DNA of 64,000 bases from Ferrovibrio sp041906005 (GCF_041906005.1 NZ_JAYRJY010000001.1:1116001-1180000); one strand, 5' to 3'; positions 9,109-18,867 are shown, counted from the stretch's first letter. Notes: generated by a model from the letters alone, not told the origin. Numbers and translations are program-made.

Positions 9109-10253
9109 AAGGCTTCCGGTTTGGTCAGAAGAACCGATATTCCGTTGGGATTGGAATTATTGAAGACGTAATCCCGCACCCCCAGATCGCGCAACCATCC
9201 GGCTACCTCTTCCTCGCTATGCTGCCAGGCATTGTGCGGATGATACCAGTCGAAATTGACCATATTGTTGGTCTCGTAATCAAAGGCATCATTCCAGAAG
9301 CATTTGAGGAAATTGTAGTAGATCAATCGCTGTACATCATGGGTTCCAGCCGGAATGCCCAATACCGGGATCGGCTTCTCCAGCGTGATCTTCGCATTCA
9401 ACTTGGACAGCTCACGCCCAAGTTCTGTTATGCTCTCACAGGCGACATAGCAGTCCTCTGCAGGCAGCGACTTGAACGCATCCCGGATATGCTGGTCACA
9501 AAAATACCGGGCCGCTCCCATCTTCCTGTACACATAGAAGAAGAACTTGCCGCCCGGCCGAACTTTGGAGTAGAGCGCATTAACGGCCGCTCGGGTATCC
9601 GGCGTGTGATGGAGCACGCCGTCGGCAATCACAAAGTCGAAGACACCATCGTCGAATGGCGCATCCATGAGGTCGGCCTGTACCACCGTGCAGTTCGGAA
9701 GATGCTTCGTGTTCGAGAAGGTCGTGAAGGCAGCATCGGAGATGTCGAGCGCAAAGACACGTCTTCCCTGCTCGGCAATGAACCGGCTATTGAAGCCGGA
9801 CCCCGGGCCGACTTCAAGCACGGTGTTAAACTGGCGGTAGAAGCCGGGCAGTTCGCTCTGGTCCTTCAGACCGAACTTCTTGCTGTACCAATCAAACAGG
9901 AATTCCCCATGCTGCGGTTCCAGGCCGTAATTCTTGAAGCGACGCCACTTGTCCGAAAAGGTTTCGTTGGTCTTGGCCTGGTCCCGCGCTTCCGGACGTG
10001 CCGCGTCTTCAACTGGCAGCTTCAGGCCGTTACGAGCGGCAAAAGCCTCGAGGTCGGGTCGCAGAACTCCACGAAGAAAACACGGCACTCCATCAAGAAT
10101 CGGGTACCAGTAGTCACTGCACGGCACCCGCAACACGCCCTCAACGACATGCCCCTGCTCTTCCATGAAGACTGTCAATTCAAGAGGCTTGCCAGCAAAA
10201 GTCCCGACACCCCTCAGCATTTCCAACTGTTCCACCCGCAACTTCCACCTCAT
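9093..10253 (-). CDS. Class I SAM-dependent methyltransferase with Trm112-like N-terminal domain
   Basis: A 386-residue protein. The first about 75 residues resemble the small Trm112p-like domain seen before some sugar or lipid methyltransferases (LEMLRG, then VEGVLRVP and YPILDGVPCFL). The SAM-binding domain starts near residue 140 with VLEVGPGSGFNSRFIA, an acidic residue after beta-2 (ALDIS) and VIADGVLHHTPD. It probably methylates a glycan or its precursor. It lies 5 bp downstream of the next glycosyltransferase gene in the same operon. Confidence 0.8.
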   Translation of the reverse strand: MRWKLRVEQLEMLRGVGTFAGKPLELTVFMEEQGHVVEGVLRVPCSDYWYPILDGVPCFLRGVLRPDLEAFAARNGLKLPVEDAARPEARDQAKTNETFSDKWRRFKNYGLEPQHGEFLFDWYSKKFGLKDQSELPGFYRQFNTVLEVGPGSGFNSRFIAEQGRRVFALDISDAAFTTFSNTKHLPNCTVVQADLMDAPFDDGVFDFVIADGVLHHTPDTRAAVNALYSKVRPGGKFFFYVYRKMGAARYFCDQHIRDAFKSLPAEDCYVACESITELGRELSKLNAKITLEKPIPVLGIPAGTHDVQRLIYYNFLKCFWNDAFDYETNNMVNFDWYHPHNAWQHSEEEVAGWLRDLGVRDYVFNNSNPNGISVLLTKPEALCAFS

Positions 10254-10257
10254 TCCA

Positions 10258-11586
10258 TTATATGACGTGCTCGACCGGCGCTTTCGTCATCCAGTTCAGC
10301 GTAATCTCGGACTCTATCCGACTTTTCAGCTCTTCGCCGAGGGTTGTGACACGGCTCTCTATGACTTGTTTCCAGGCGGGGCTGGGAGACGCCGTTGTCA
10401 GATACATTTGCCCAAGCTTGATGGCAACAGCTTCCCGACTATAGTGCCTGATGACGTAGAGCCGCCCCTGCCGGCCCATTTCCTCAAGATCATAATGCCC
10501 CAGCAGGCATTTCTTCAATTCTTCGTAAAGGTCGTCCGGCCCCGCATTAATGAAGGGGCAGGTGTCTGGATCGGCCAAGACATCGCGGTTGCGGATGTAA
10601 CAGATGACCGGCTTGCCGATACTCCAGGCTTCGACCGCCGTATAACCATGCGCCCCGCCGATGAATTGCTCGGCGACGACATCCGCCTGCCGCATCGCCT
10701 GGATCACCTCGGCGTTCGTTTTCCCCTGCACCACCATAAGCTCGATCGCATATCCCTCGGTCTGTAGCCTGTTGATTGCCTTCTGCAGATACGCCGAACC
10801 TTTGAAATGCGTATGATTGGGGGCGTGAAACACGCGCAACGCACCCTCGGGGCGCGCCGGCGGGAATGACGGCGCTTCACTCATGTCAATCGGCCAGTAG
10901 TGAAAGACCCGTGCATGCGGCACATACCGCACCATATCCGCCATCGCAACCGCGCCGTTAACGTATCGGCCAATCATCTCCATATTGGCCGCGCCGGCAG
11001 CGTCGTCGCAGATGCAATATCGGCCGACCTCGACACAGTCCATGCAGAAGTTGAGTGGCCCTAGAGACTGCGTAGCGTTGCGGGTCCGAACATCGGCACC
11101 ATAGGCATAGGTGTAAATGCGCTTACCGGCCCTGCGCAGCAACTGCAACTCGAATTCACTCAGACCGATCCCCCCACCCGGGCGGACAAGAAACCCGCGA
11201 TCATTGAAGAAGTGAAAGACATCGTATCGCAGCAAGGCATAAAGGAAGACAAGCCAGGTCAACCACTGATAGGCAAGGAAACGGCGCAACGCCAACCTCG
11301 ATATCCGGTTGAGATTGACATCGAACGCGGACGAGATGTGATAGGTGAGATAGACAAGAGATTGCGAGGCAAGGCCCAAGCTTCGGTCGCAGCGAGCCAA
11401 TAGCGGCAGGGTGAGAATGGGAGTAGTGCCCCACACCGTTGACGGCCGGCCACGCCACACTCGCCATGCGGTTAGCTGCCGCGCCACAAAGACGATCGCA
11501 TGAAGGACGGGGAGCGACAGGGGGCGGACGACAACAGCCAGCCCACCCAAGATCACCCGCGATCCGGAAACTTTACTCTGCGGCAT
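10258..11586 (-). CDS. Glycosyltransferase-like protein
   Basis: About 442 residues from the ATG at 11586; an in-frame GTG at 11598 would add four residues. AAGG lies 11 bases before the ATG. The C-terminal half shares the pattern HAPNH-xx-KGSAYL, ADVVAEQFIGGAHGYTAVEAWS and KPVICY with the lone plus-strand glycosyltransferase at 7091, marking a paralogous GT-B family. A Cys-rich patch (CMDCVEVGRYCICDD) in the middle is unusual for a glycosyltransferase and could bind metal. The gene overlaps the upstream gene by 14 bp. Substrate unknown. Confidence 0.72.
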   Translation of the reverse strand: MPQSKVSGSRVILGGLAVVVRPLSLPVLHAIVFVARQLTAWRVWRGRPSTVWGTTPILTLPLLARCDRSLGLASQSLVYLTYHISSAFDVNLNRISRLALRRFLAYQWLTWLVFLYALLRYDVFHFFNDRGFLVRPGGGIGLSEFELQLLRRAGKRIYTYAYGADVRTRNATQSLGPLNFCMDCVEVGRYCICDDAAGAANMEMIGRYVNGAVAMADMVRYVPHARVFHYWPIDMSEAPSFPPARPEGALRVFHAPNHTHFKGSAYLQKAINRLQTEGYAIELMVVQGKTNAEVIQAMRQADVVAEQFIGGAHGYTAVEAWSIGKPVICYIRNRDVLADPDTCPFINAGPDDLYEELKKCLLGHYDLEEMGRQGRLYVIRHYSREAVAIKLGQMYLTTASPSPAWKQVIESRVTTLGEELKSRIESEITLNWMTKAPVEHVI

Positions 11587-13375
11587 CCCGGACAGCACCT
11601 TCGGACGACAGCATTCTGGAATATGCGCCGACCTGCAATGACAGAATGCGCTCTGAAGAATGGTAATCCCGAATCCACTTCAGCGCTGCTGCACCAAGCC
11701 CTGCGCGGTCTTCCAGATCATCCGCAACCTGCTGCATGCGCGCAATGATCTGCTCTACCGTTTCCGCAGCCATGAGCGGTGGTGCCTTGCCAAAGAATTT
11801 CTCCAGACAGTCGGCATCGATATACGTGATCAGCCGGCGCCCCACGCCCATTGCCTCGAAGGCAACACCTCCCAAAGCGGGGATAACAAATTGATCGATC
11901 ACCGCATGCGCCCGCAGATACGACTGGAGTAGCTCGCGTTTGCGCATGGGATCAACCCAGGTGATGATATCCGCGCATCCCAGTTCGTCGATCAATTGCC
12001 GTGAAAGATCCAGCTCGGCGCCCCAGGCGACCATGGTCAGCTGTATGGGGACGCCACGCGCCGCCAGAATGGCCGCGGCGCGAATGTAGCGGTCATTACC
12101 CTTGCACCAGGCGGCGCCGCCCACCTTCCAGTGCTGTCGCGCCGGACAGAAGAAATGCACACGTCCATCTTTCGGCGGCTGCAGATCGCCGTGGTTCGCG
12201 GCGAAAGTCGCAATCTTGCGATCGTCGAAGGCATGCGGGAGGTAAACTCGCTGGTCAGGCCTGATACCCAGAGCATCCGCCATCGGCAAGACGTCACTAT
12301 TGGTTATAAAGACGACATCGGCCTTTCGATACGTCAGATTGCAGACACGCCCTTGGATGCTGTCCTCAAAGGGAATTTCGCGCAGCGTGCCATGCTCATA
12401 GGCGCAATACTGCCGCCCCCAGCGCATCGGAATTAGGCCATCCGTCGAGTAGCCCTGAATGACGTCGTAATGCTTGAGTAATTGAAGCCAAGGCAAGCTA
12501 AGATCGCATAGATATTCCAGATCTGCAGCACGAGATTGAGAAAGAGCGTTAGGATGGTATGAATCGTAAAGCTCGGCCATCTGCTTCGCAGTCCTGATGG
12601 CATCTCCGACGCCAACCCCCTTCATACGGATCGCCTGCCCAAGCAGTGCTTTGCCGGCGCGTGACAGCGTCTTTACCAGATAGGGCAAGAAGTGCAGGCG
12701 GGACCGCCAGAACTTTAAGCGCCAGGATATTTTCGCACGCCAGTCGAGGTTTGAGCGGCGCAAGCGCTGTTCAGATTCCGCAACAGCCTTGGACCGATAG
12801 CCTACATACCAGTCTCGCCGCAGCACAATTCGATATGCCGCGAGCTTCAAAGCATTCGGCACCCACATGCCGGACAGGCAAAAAGCAATCCACAGCAGTA
12901 CCGCTACATAATACCGGCCAGGCATGGACACGTTGGCTGACCTGCGCTTTCTCTCGGATTTGGCACGCTGATCCAGCAGGCGCCAGTAAGAGAGCTCAAG
13001 GCTCTGCCGCCAATACCAGCTTCGGAAACGCCCGTTCCCCCGCAGGGCGTTGAGATAGGCGATGCATTTCAGCAAAGGTCCCTGAGCGAACCAGAAGGGC
13101 CGTCGCGGTCCCTTCAGGTCGGTTGCCCACCAGTCGGGATAAAATGCATCGATCGCGCCAGAGAATTCATGATCTTCCCATTCCGGGCAGCCCATGATGT
13201 GGTAGTAATCATAACAGATTACATCAGCCTCAATGCCGGCCTTCCGCTGGATTTTAGCGTTGTTGTATGCGTTGTTGGCAATATTGCCGATATGCAGCAC
13301 ACGCAGGTTACGCCCGTTCCTCTCCCGGAAATCAGAGAGCCACTTGGCATAGTTGCTGTGCTGGTCGCACGACAT
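11573..13375 (-). CDS. Large glycosyltransferase-like protein
   Basis: A 600-residue protein beginning 'MSCDQHSNYAKWLSDF' and then 'LRVLHIGNIANNAYNNAKIQ', a GT-B-like opening. A hydrophobic stretch near residues 150-180 (YVAVLLWIAFCLSG) may be a membrane-associated helix. The C-terminal third has FFCPARQHW-KG, the long AHAVIDQFVIPALGGVAFEAMGVG segment and RLITYI, matching the paralogous glycosyltransferases at 7091, 10258 and 22741. It is longer than the usual 380-450 residues because of an insert in the first half. It lies one base from the upstream aminotransferase stop. Donor unknown. Confidence 0.72.
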   Translation of the reverse strand: MSCDQHSNYAKWLSDFRERNGRNLRVLHIGNIANNAYNNAKIQRKAGIEADVICYDYYHIMGCPEWEDHEFSGAIDAFYPDWWATDLKGPRRPFWFAQGPLLKCIAYLNALRGNGRFRSWYWRQSLELSYWRLLDQRAKSERKRRSANVSMPGRYYVAVLLWIAFCLSGMWVPNALKLAAYRIVLRRDWYVGYRSKAVAESEQRLRRSNLDWRAKISWRLKFWRSRLHFLPYLVKTLSRAGKALLGQAIRMKGVGVGDAIRTAKQMAELYDSYHPNALSQSRAADLEYLCDLSLPWLQLLKHYDVIQGYSTDGLIPMRWGRQYCAYEHGTLREIPFEDSIQGRVCNLTYRKADVVFITNSDVLPMADALGIRPDQRVYLPHAFDDRKIATFAANHGDLQPPKDGRVHFFCPARQHWKVGGAAWCKGNDRYIRAAAILAARGVPIQLTMVAWGAELDLSRQLIDELGCADIITWVDPMRKRELLQSYLRAHAVIDQFVIPALGGVAFEAMGVGRRLITYIDADCLEKFFGKAPPLMAAETVEQIIARMQQVADDLEDRAGLGAAALKWIRDYHSSERILSLQVGAYSRMLSSEGAVRDAAE

Positions 13376-13376
13376 C

Positions 13377-14528
13377 TCAGTTGATCGACCGCAATGCTGC
13401 CTTTACGGCATCGACGATGAGATCCTGCTGCTCGTCGGTCATGCCGGGAAAGATCGGCAGTGTAATGGACGTGTCCTCGCACAGAGCCGCATTTGGATAC
13501 GCCTCCGGCTTCAACCCATACTTTTTGGCATAATAGCCAAGGCGATGGACGGCGTGAGTGCCCGGGCGGGTGCTGATATCCTTGGCAGCCAGATGCCGCA
13601 TGACTTCGTTGCGAGCGCCGCGATCTGCACCATCGATACGAATCACATACGACTGGTAAGTGTGATCGTTTGCGCCGATGCCGGCGGTCGGCAGCACAAT
13701 CCGGTCGATACCAGCCAGCTTGCGGCTATACACGCCGGCCCGGCTGCGGCGCTCTTCCAGCAGGCGGCTGAGCTTTGAGAACTGCGCCACCCCCACTGCC
13801 GACTGGATGTCGGAAAGTCGCAAGTTGTAGCCAACCTCATCGAAGAGGGCCATGGTCCACGGCATTTCCGCCTTCGGGTCATCCGGCGGGAGACCGGTAG
13901 CGCCATGATTGCGCAGATAAGCGACGCGACGCGCGTATTCCGGATCATTGGTGGTCACAGCGCCACCCTCTCCGGTCGTGATCACTTTGCGCGGATGGAA
14001 CGAGAAGCAGCCGATATCGCCCAGGCCACCGACCGGTACGCCCTTGTACAGGCTGCCAATGGCGCAAGCCGCATCCTCAATAATGCGGATGTTATGCTGG
14101 CTCGAGAAAGCCTTGATCTCATCCATAGCAGCCGCCAGACCGAACAGATGCACGGCGATGATGGCCTTAGTACGCGGGGTTCGCGCTGCTTCCAGACGCT
14201 CCGGATCAATATTGAAGGTTTGCGGATCGACATCCACGAAGACCGGCTTCGCGCCGACATACTCAACCGAATGCGCTGATGTCACCCAGGTAAAAGCAGG
14301 CACCAACACTTCGTCCCCCGGCTTAAGCCCTAGCGCCATGGTCGCCAAGTGCAATGCGGCCGTGCAGGACGTCGTTGCCAGCGCGTGCTGCACTTGATGC
14401 CTCTGCGCAATGAGATGCTCAAAATTCTTGGTCGCAGGGCCCTGGGTCACCCAGCCTGAATTCAGGCAGGCGCGCAACGCAAGGATTTCATCCTCGTCGA
14501 ATTCAGGCTTGGCCAAAGGTATCCGCAT
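13377..14528 (-). CDS. DegT/DnrJ/EryC1/StrS-family PLP aminotransferase
   Basis: About 383 residues from the ATG at 14528. This start is favoured because AGAAGG lies 8 bases before it and the protein then opens MRIPLAKPEF, typical of the family. A GTG at 14579 would overlap the previous stop but add an atypical 17-residue leader. Features seen are ATTSCTAALHLA (cofactor phosphate binding), the D of IIEDAACAIG, and the Schiff-base Lys in SFHPRKVITTGEGG. The enzyme would aminate a nucleotide-linked keto-sugar with glutamate as amino donor. It is a different subtype from the WbpE-like enzyme at 31828. Confidence 0.87.
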   Translation of the reverse strand: MRIPLAKPEFDEDEILALRACLNSGWVTQGPATKNFEHLIAQRHQVQHALATTSCTAALHLATMALGLKPGDEVLVPAFTWVTSAHSVEYVGAKPVFVDVDPQTFNIDPERLEAARTPRTKAIIAVHLFGLAAAMDEIKAFSSQHNIRIIEDAACAIGSLYKGVPVGGLGDIGCFSFHPRKVITTGEGGAVTTNDPEYARRVAYLRNHGATGLPPDDPKAEMPWTMALFDEVGYNLRLSDIQSAVGVAQFSKLSRLLEERRSRAGVYSRKLAGIDRIVLPTAGIGANDHTYQSYVIRIDGADRGARNEVMRHLAAKDISTRPGTHAVHRLGYYAKKYGLKPEAYPNAALCEDTSITLPIFPGMTDEQQDLIVDAVKAALRSIN

Positions 14529-14575
14529 GTTTGTAGCCTTCTGGTACGTCTGTGTAAGAACTTCCGAGAACTCGT

Positions 14576-16645
14576 TCACTCAACTCGCATTTCATGCCCG
14601 GGCCAAACATAAGCCTGCCGCGCCCGCACGCCGTCATCCGTCGCATACAGATTGAGATACAGTGGTGCCTGCTGGGTTTTGGAAAGCGGCAGGACAATAT
14701 CATTCCGCAGGTCACTCGCCGCGAATTCGAAACTGCCGAGGTCAGGATCGGCTGTGCGCAGATAGTTTTCCCCTGGGAGATCACTATAGCTCCAACCGCG
14801 CGATTTCGAACTAACCCGTATTGCGACCGTGCCCGTCGTATCTGGCGAGGCATTGAAACGCAAGGTGAGGTCTCTGCCGTTTAGCGCTGCGGCAACCGGC
14901 TGCGGCGGACGCGGCGGTTTTTCCGCCTTACCGCCGTAATAGAGGTAGGACAGGTAATAACGGTCCCAGGCAAGGCCCGTATCGACATAACCGGTTATGC
15001 TGTCACCGTTCCGCGTCTTGGCCCAAGGGCCAGACGGATCAAGCTGCAAGCCAATGGCTGGCACCATGTCCAAGCGTGCAGGATCGTTGCGAAGACCATC
15101 GACAGAAGCCCAGACATTCCCGGCCATTAAAGGCCAGACGCCACCCTTGAAGGCATCGCAGTCCACAATCCGCCAGTCATTGCCAACTCGCACCTCGCAA
15201 GTGAGGTGCTTGTGCAATTGCCGGATTCGCGCCGCGAAGCCAAGGATTTCGTACATATCCTTCGCCACATGTGCGACATGGCCGCAACGGGCAATTCCAG
15301 CCAACAGAATCGCCCGCGAATCCGTAAGGATTGTCGTTGGCGTTTCGAGCAATTGCACTGTTGGGTGGTGGAAAAGCGCATCCTGCAGAAAACGGTACAG
15401 GCGTCGGAAGGCGTCTTCATCCTCAGATGCATCCGCGACGACGGCGGCAGACAGATCATGCAGGAAATTAGCGCCTACCTTGTCAGCAACCTTCTGTACC
15501 TGCCTGGCGATCCCAAGGTCAGGCGCATCCGGCAATGCGATATTCACGATGCGAGGAGATACCAGAAGATGAGAATAGGCAGAGACGGCACGACCGGCCA
15601 CCTTCAGGAAAAAGGCCGGCTCGGCTGCCACCGGCTCGGCCGGCAGATCTGCCTGGCCATGCAGGCCAGCCACCTTGGCAACTCGACCTGCACCCGACTT
15701 CATATACAGTTCTTCTACAATACCATGACCGTAGGCGCGAGGCGCACGAACTGCAATCGCATCGCGCGTCGCAATCAGAGAGCCCTCAGGTCCAGTGCCA
15801 ACGAGGTCGAGCCCGGCCTTTCGAGCAGCCGTTTCGATGGCATGTGGCGGCTCCTCGGCCGCTACTCGCCGGCCAGGCTGCGCGTGGCAGGCCGCAGCCG
15901 GTCTGCCACGCAGCAGGCCTCGCAGCGGAAAGGGTTGCTTCGCCCGATTCAAGGTGTAAAGCAGGCTGGGCCAATTGAAATCGGGATCTTCCGGAAGCAG
16001 GCGCAACCGGCTTCCAATCCGTCGCAGGATAGCGGTGACAAAACCAATTGCCACATCTGGTGCGCGCTGCTCAATCTGCCGGGACAGCGCCGCTGCTGTC
16101 ACTATCAAATTCAATAGCGCACGCGAACCCGCGGCAAAAGGCGAGGCGTTGATGATAGCCGTCTGTTCAGACAGAAGCCTTTCAAAACAAACCCGATAGG
16201 CCGCCTCACTATCTTCATCGGGTAACGCCCCATTCAGGACGGCCAGATACCAGTCGATACTTTTGTAACTCAGGTAAGCCGCGCCTTGAGGCTTCAGCAC
16301 CCGTCCGATCTCGCCAAGCCATGGAGCCGGGCCCACGCCAAGGACGTCATCGAATGCGAAGACCGCATCCAGCGTATCGTCCGGCAGGGGAAGCCTATCT
16401 CCGGAAATTTCCACAACTTCCACAGAAGCGTGTTCGGCAAACTCCCTACGCCAGATTTCTGCGACGGCCTCATCAGGAGCCGCCAGAAACACGCGGGAAA
16501 AACTCTGCAGCAGACCCTGCACCCAGAAAGTGGCGGTGCGGCAGCAGCACAACACATCGCGGCCTTGCAGACCAAGACGCCGGATGTAATCCGCAGCATA
16601 AGCAGCATCAAGATCGCTCGCCCAGTCAGAGCTATCAAGTTGCAT
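14576..16645 (-). CDS. Methyltransferase-like plus transglutaminase-like fusion protein
   Basis: A 689-residue protein I do not recognise as a unit. Residues 1-250 look like a class I SAM methyltransferase, though the first motif (DVLCCCRTATFWVQG) lacks the usual glycine-rich loop; LPLPDDTLDAVFAFDDVLG and IGRVLKPQGAAYLSYK match later motifs. Residues about 435-500 match the transglutaminase/cysteine-protease fold: Cys454 in ARCGHVAHVA, His480 before LTCEV, and Trp491 and Asp495 in WRIVDCD, in the correct order and spacing. The last 150 residues look like beta-sandwich. It lies between a methyltransferase and an aminotransferase in the glycan operon. The role is unknown; amide or peptide chemistry on the glycan is possible. 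Confidence 0.65.
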   Translation of the reverse strand: MQLDSSDWASDLDAAYAADYIRRLGLQGRDVLCCCRTATFWVQGLLQSFSRVFLAAPDEAVAEIWRREFAEHASVEVVEISGDRLPLPDDTLDAVFAFDDVLGVGPAPWLGEIGRVLKPQGAAYLSYKSIDWYLAVLNGALPDEDSEAAYRVCFERLLSEQTAIINASPFAAGSRALLNLIVTAAALSRQIEQRAPDVAIGFVTAILRRIGSRLRLLPEDPDFNWPSLLYTLNRAKQPFPLRGLLRGRPAAACHAQPGRRVAAEEPPHAIETAARKAGLDLVGTGPEGSLIATRDAIAVRAPRAYGHGIVEELYMKSGAGRVAKVAGLHGQADLPAEPVAAEPAFFLKVAGRAVSAYSHLLVSPRIVNIALPDAPDLGIARQVQKVADKVGANFLHDLSAAVVADASEDEDAFRRLYRFLQDALFHHPTVQLLETPTTILTDSRAILLAGIARCGHVAHVAKDMYEILGFAARIRQLHKHLTCEVRVGNDWRIVDCDAFKGGVWPLMAGNVWASVDGLRNDPARLDMVPAIGLQLDPSGPWAKTRNGDSITGYVDTGLAWDRYYLSYLYYGGKAEKPPRPPQPVAAALNGRDLTLRFNASPDTTGTVAIRVSSKSRGWSYSDLPGENYLRTADPDLGSFEFAASDLRNDIVLPLSKTQQAPLYLNLYATDDGVRARQAYVWPGHEMRVE

Positions 16646-16687
16646 ATGATCGCCCGCCCACCCTACATGCCGTGTCTGGCGACATAC

Positions 16688-17668
16688 CTAAATACGTCGC
16701 GCCAGCGTCTCGCAAACGCCCTGAGCTGCAGTATAAATGGGCTCTGGGTCCTGCGATCCGCGACCAAGGGTGCCTTCTAGATCCGTCCGGATATCGGAAA
16801 ACCCCGCCTGCTCCATAAGCATTTGCATGTCGGATGGATCAATCAGGCGCGCACGGCCTGATGGCCGCTGCAATGCCTTGCCATCCCGGAAATCGCGCAG
16901 GACGACTGCCAGTTCCTGCTTCTGCTTGACATTCCCTGCCGCCAGTACCACGTCAACACTGCGGATCAGTTCCTTGCCCAGCGCCGTGTCATCCCGCAGC
17001 CAGAGGCGCGCCTGATCAAGATCAACAGGCCGGGAAGCAAAAAGCCCTTCGAGCATTGCCCGCCAGGATTTTTTTCTGTTTGGCGCAGCCAGTATGGCAT
17101 CGCGGTCAGCGCTCTGAAGCAAACGGTATGCCCGGTCAATGAAGGCATCGCCTCCAAAAGTGACGCAATTTGGCTCGGCCTTCCCGCGCACTTCCATCAA
17201 GTAACGCCACCATCCAGCGGCATTGTAAGTCACATACAGCTTTCCGTTCGGCTTTAGAACACGGCGGAATTCAGCCAAGGCCTGCTCGACGTTGACCAGG
17301 AAAATGACGCCAATACAAAAGACCGCATCGAAATGACCATCGGGAAAATCGAGCTTCTCCACATTGCCGACCACCGGTTTTATGTTGGGGACAATCTGCT
17401 TGCTGATCTCGCTCACGATCGAGAGCCGCGTCTCGCTCAACTCCAGCGCATGGACCTCGTCGAAGAACTGGGACAGCGCCAGACTCCAGTTTCCAACGCC
17501 ACAGCCCGCATCAAGGGCGCGCGCCCCCGAAACTCCAAGCATTTCAATGCGCCGGTGATGATAGGCGGCGCCACGAGAGAATTCGGTCCGGGCATAACCG
17601 TCTTCATAACCAGAGAGACTGAGTGCGTCCAAGAGCTTAAGAATCTTACTGTCAACTGCGTCAACCAA
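16688..17668 (-). CDS. Class I SAM-dependent methyltransferase
   Basis: A 326-residue methyltransferase. ALDAGCGVGNWSLALS forms the SAM-binding motif, with ALELSETR after strand 2, LDFPDGHFDAVFCIGV, and FRRVLKPNGKLYVTYN. The start is a TTG at 17668 with a clear AGGAGG nine bases upstream. There is no suitable in-frame ATG nearby, and the start lies inside the last codons of the upstream gene. It probably O- or N-methylates a sugar residue. C-terminal residues 200-326 carry no motif I recognise. Confidence 0.8.
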   Translation of the reverse strand: MVDAVDSKILKLLDALSLSGYEDGYARTEFSRGAAYHHRRIEMLGVSGARALDAGCGVGNWSLALSQFFDEVHALELSETRLSIVSEISKQIVPNIKPVVGNVEKLDFPDGHFDAVFCIGVIFLVNVEQALAEFRRVLKPNGKLYVTYNAAGWWRYLMEVRGKAEPNCVTFGGDAFIDRAYRLLQSADRDAILAAPNRKKSWRAMLEGLFASRPVDLDQARLWLRDDTALGKELIRSVDVVLAAGNVKQKQELAVVLRDFRDGKALQRPSGRARLIDPSDMQMLMEQAGFSDIRTDLEGTLGRGSQDPEPIYTAAQGVCETLARRI

Positions 17669-18854
17669 GGCTCATAGCCTCCTCAACCTCACGTCCCATG
17701 TCGATACGTGTCCAGGGAATGCCCGCGTAAAGCTTGCCGTTTGATGTGAACGGCACGACTTTCCGAGTCTTGTTGCCGAGCCGGAGACTGACATCCACAG
17801 GCTGCTTCAGGTGGAGCGTCCAACCAGCCAGCCAGTCCCAGTCTAACGGCAACCGCACAGGGCCCAACGCGATCTCGGTTTCAAATTCGACGACAACAGA
17901 CTCTTCCATCCGGACGATGCGCCACGGGCGAGCCGCCATCATCGCAGCGTGGCGCAGCAATTTCGCTGTCGTGGTCACGATATACAGGCCATCACGCTGC
18001 TGCTGCGCCATCCTATCCAGAGCGGCCACACCTTCTGCATCGAGCCAAGGTTTCTGCGCCATTACCGGCTTGCCATCCGGCTGCCGATGACATCCGAGAT
18101 GCTGATAGATCACCAGATGCCCTTCCGGCGGAGTATCCAGCACCGGAGCCACCTGCTCGGCCAGGTTTGTCGCCGTAGGCGCATAGGATAAAGGACCGCG
18201 ATAACGCTTGAAGCGCAGGATGTGCGATCCATCCCGACATTGTTGCGGCGTAAACAAGGCACCAGCACCGGCTATATCCGGCCGGAACGCCCGGATGTCA
18301 TTGTGATAATCGATATCGGTCCAGAAAAACTGGAAGCCATAATCGTGGGCGATATCCAGATGGTACAAGGCCGCACCCGGGATATCGCCCTCCTGGTAGG
18401 TTGCCCAGTCTCCACCGATATTCTGCTTGTCTTGCTCGCCGCCGTGATTGGTATAGACCGGCGCCTTCGCGCCTTCGCTCGCAAGGATACGCAGCGCTTC
18501 GGCTATCCGCTTACGATCGATACGAGCCCCGCCTGCATGATGGGCATCCCCGTAGCTATGCACCGTATCCAGCAAACCCTGCCGGATCAAATGCAAAGCA
18601 GTCGGCGCGCAAGATGCAAAACGGCCGTCTTCCTCGAAAAGCCGCCATGCCAATGCCGGTGAACTAAACAACCAGAAGCTGAAGGCTGTCTCGAGATCAC
18701 GCTGGGCCAGCAATTCGAACCAAGCCAGCTGCCCCTCCCAGCTGGTGCATTCCACATCGCTGTTAATCGCCACCATGCCACGATACGGCGGCGGGAAAGG
18801 GCAAACATTGTCCTTTGCGTCAGCTGGCAAAAACCAGCGTTTGAGGAAACTCAT
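17661..18854 (-). CDS. Polysaccharide-deacetylase-like protein
   Basis: About 397 residues from the ATG at 18854 (a GTG at 18860 is also in frame). Near the N-terminus is GMVAINSDVECTSWEG, and later HSYGDAHHAGG followed by NHGGEQDKQN. The order of an early Asp-containing motif and then an H-xxx-H metal-site motif resembles the NodB/polysaccharide deacetylase barrel, where Asp-His-His bind the metal. A later 'FFWTDIDYHND' segment may add active-site residues. The family assignment is tentative. No signal peptide is visible, which suggests cytoplasmic work on a lipid-linked or nucleotide-linked glycan. Confidence 0.5.
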   Translation of the reverse strand: MSFLKRWFLPADAKDNVCPFPPPYRGMVAINSDVECTSWEGQLAWFELLAQRDLETAFSFWLFSSPALAWRLFEEDGRFASCAPTALHLIRQGLLDTVHSYGDAHHAGGARIDRKRIAEALRILASEGAKAPVYTNHGGEQDKQNIGGDWATYQEGDIPGAALYHLDIAHDYGFQFFWTDIDYHNDIRAFRPDIAGAGALFTPQQCRDGSHILRFKRYRGPLSYAPTATNLAEQVAPVLDTPPEGHLVIYQHLGCHRQPDGKPVMAQKPWLDAEGVAALDRMAQQQRDGLYIVTTTAKLLRHAAMMAARPWRIVRMEESVVVEFETEIALGPVRLPLDWDWLAGWTLHLKQPVDVSLRLGNKTRKVVPFTSNGKLYAGIPWTRIDMGREVEEAMSLG

Positions 18855-18867
18855 TGACACTCAGGGG

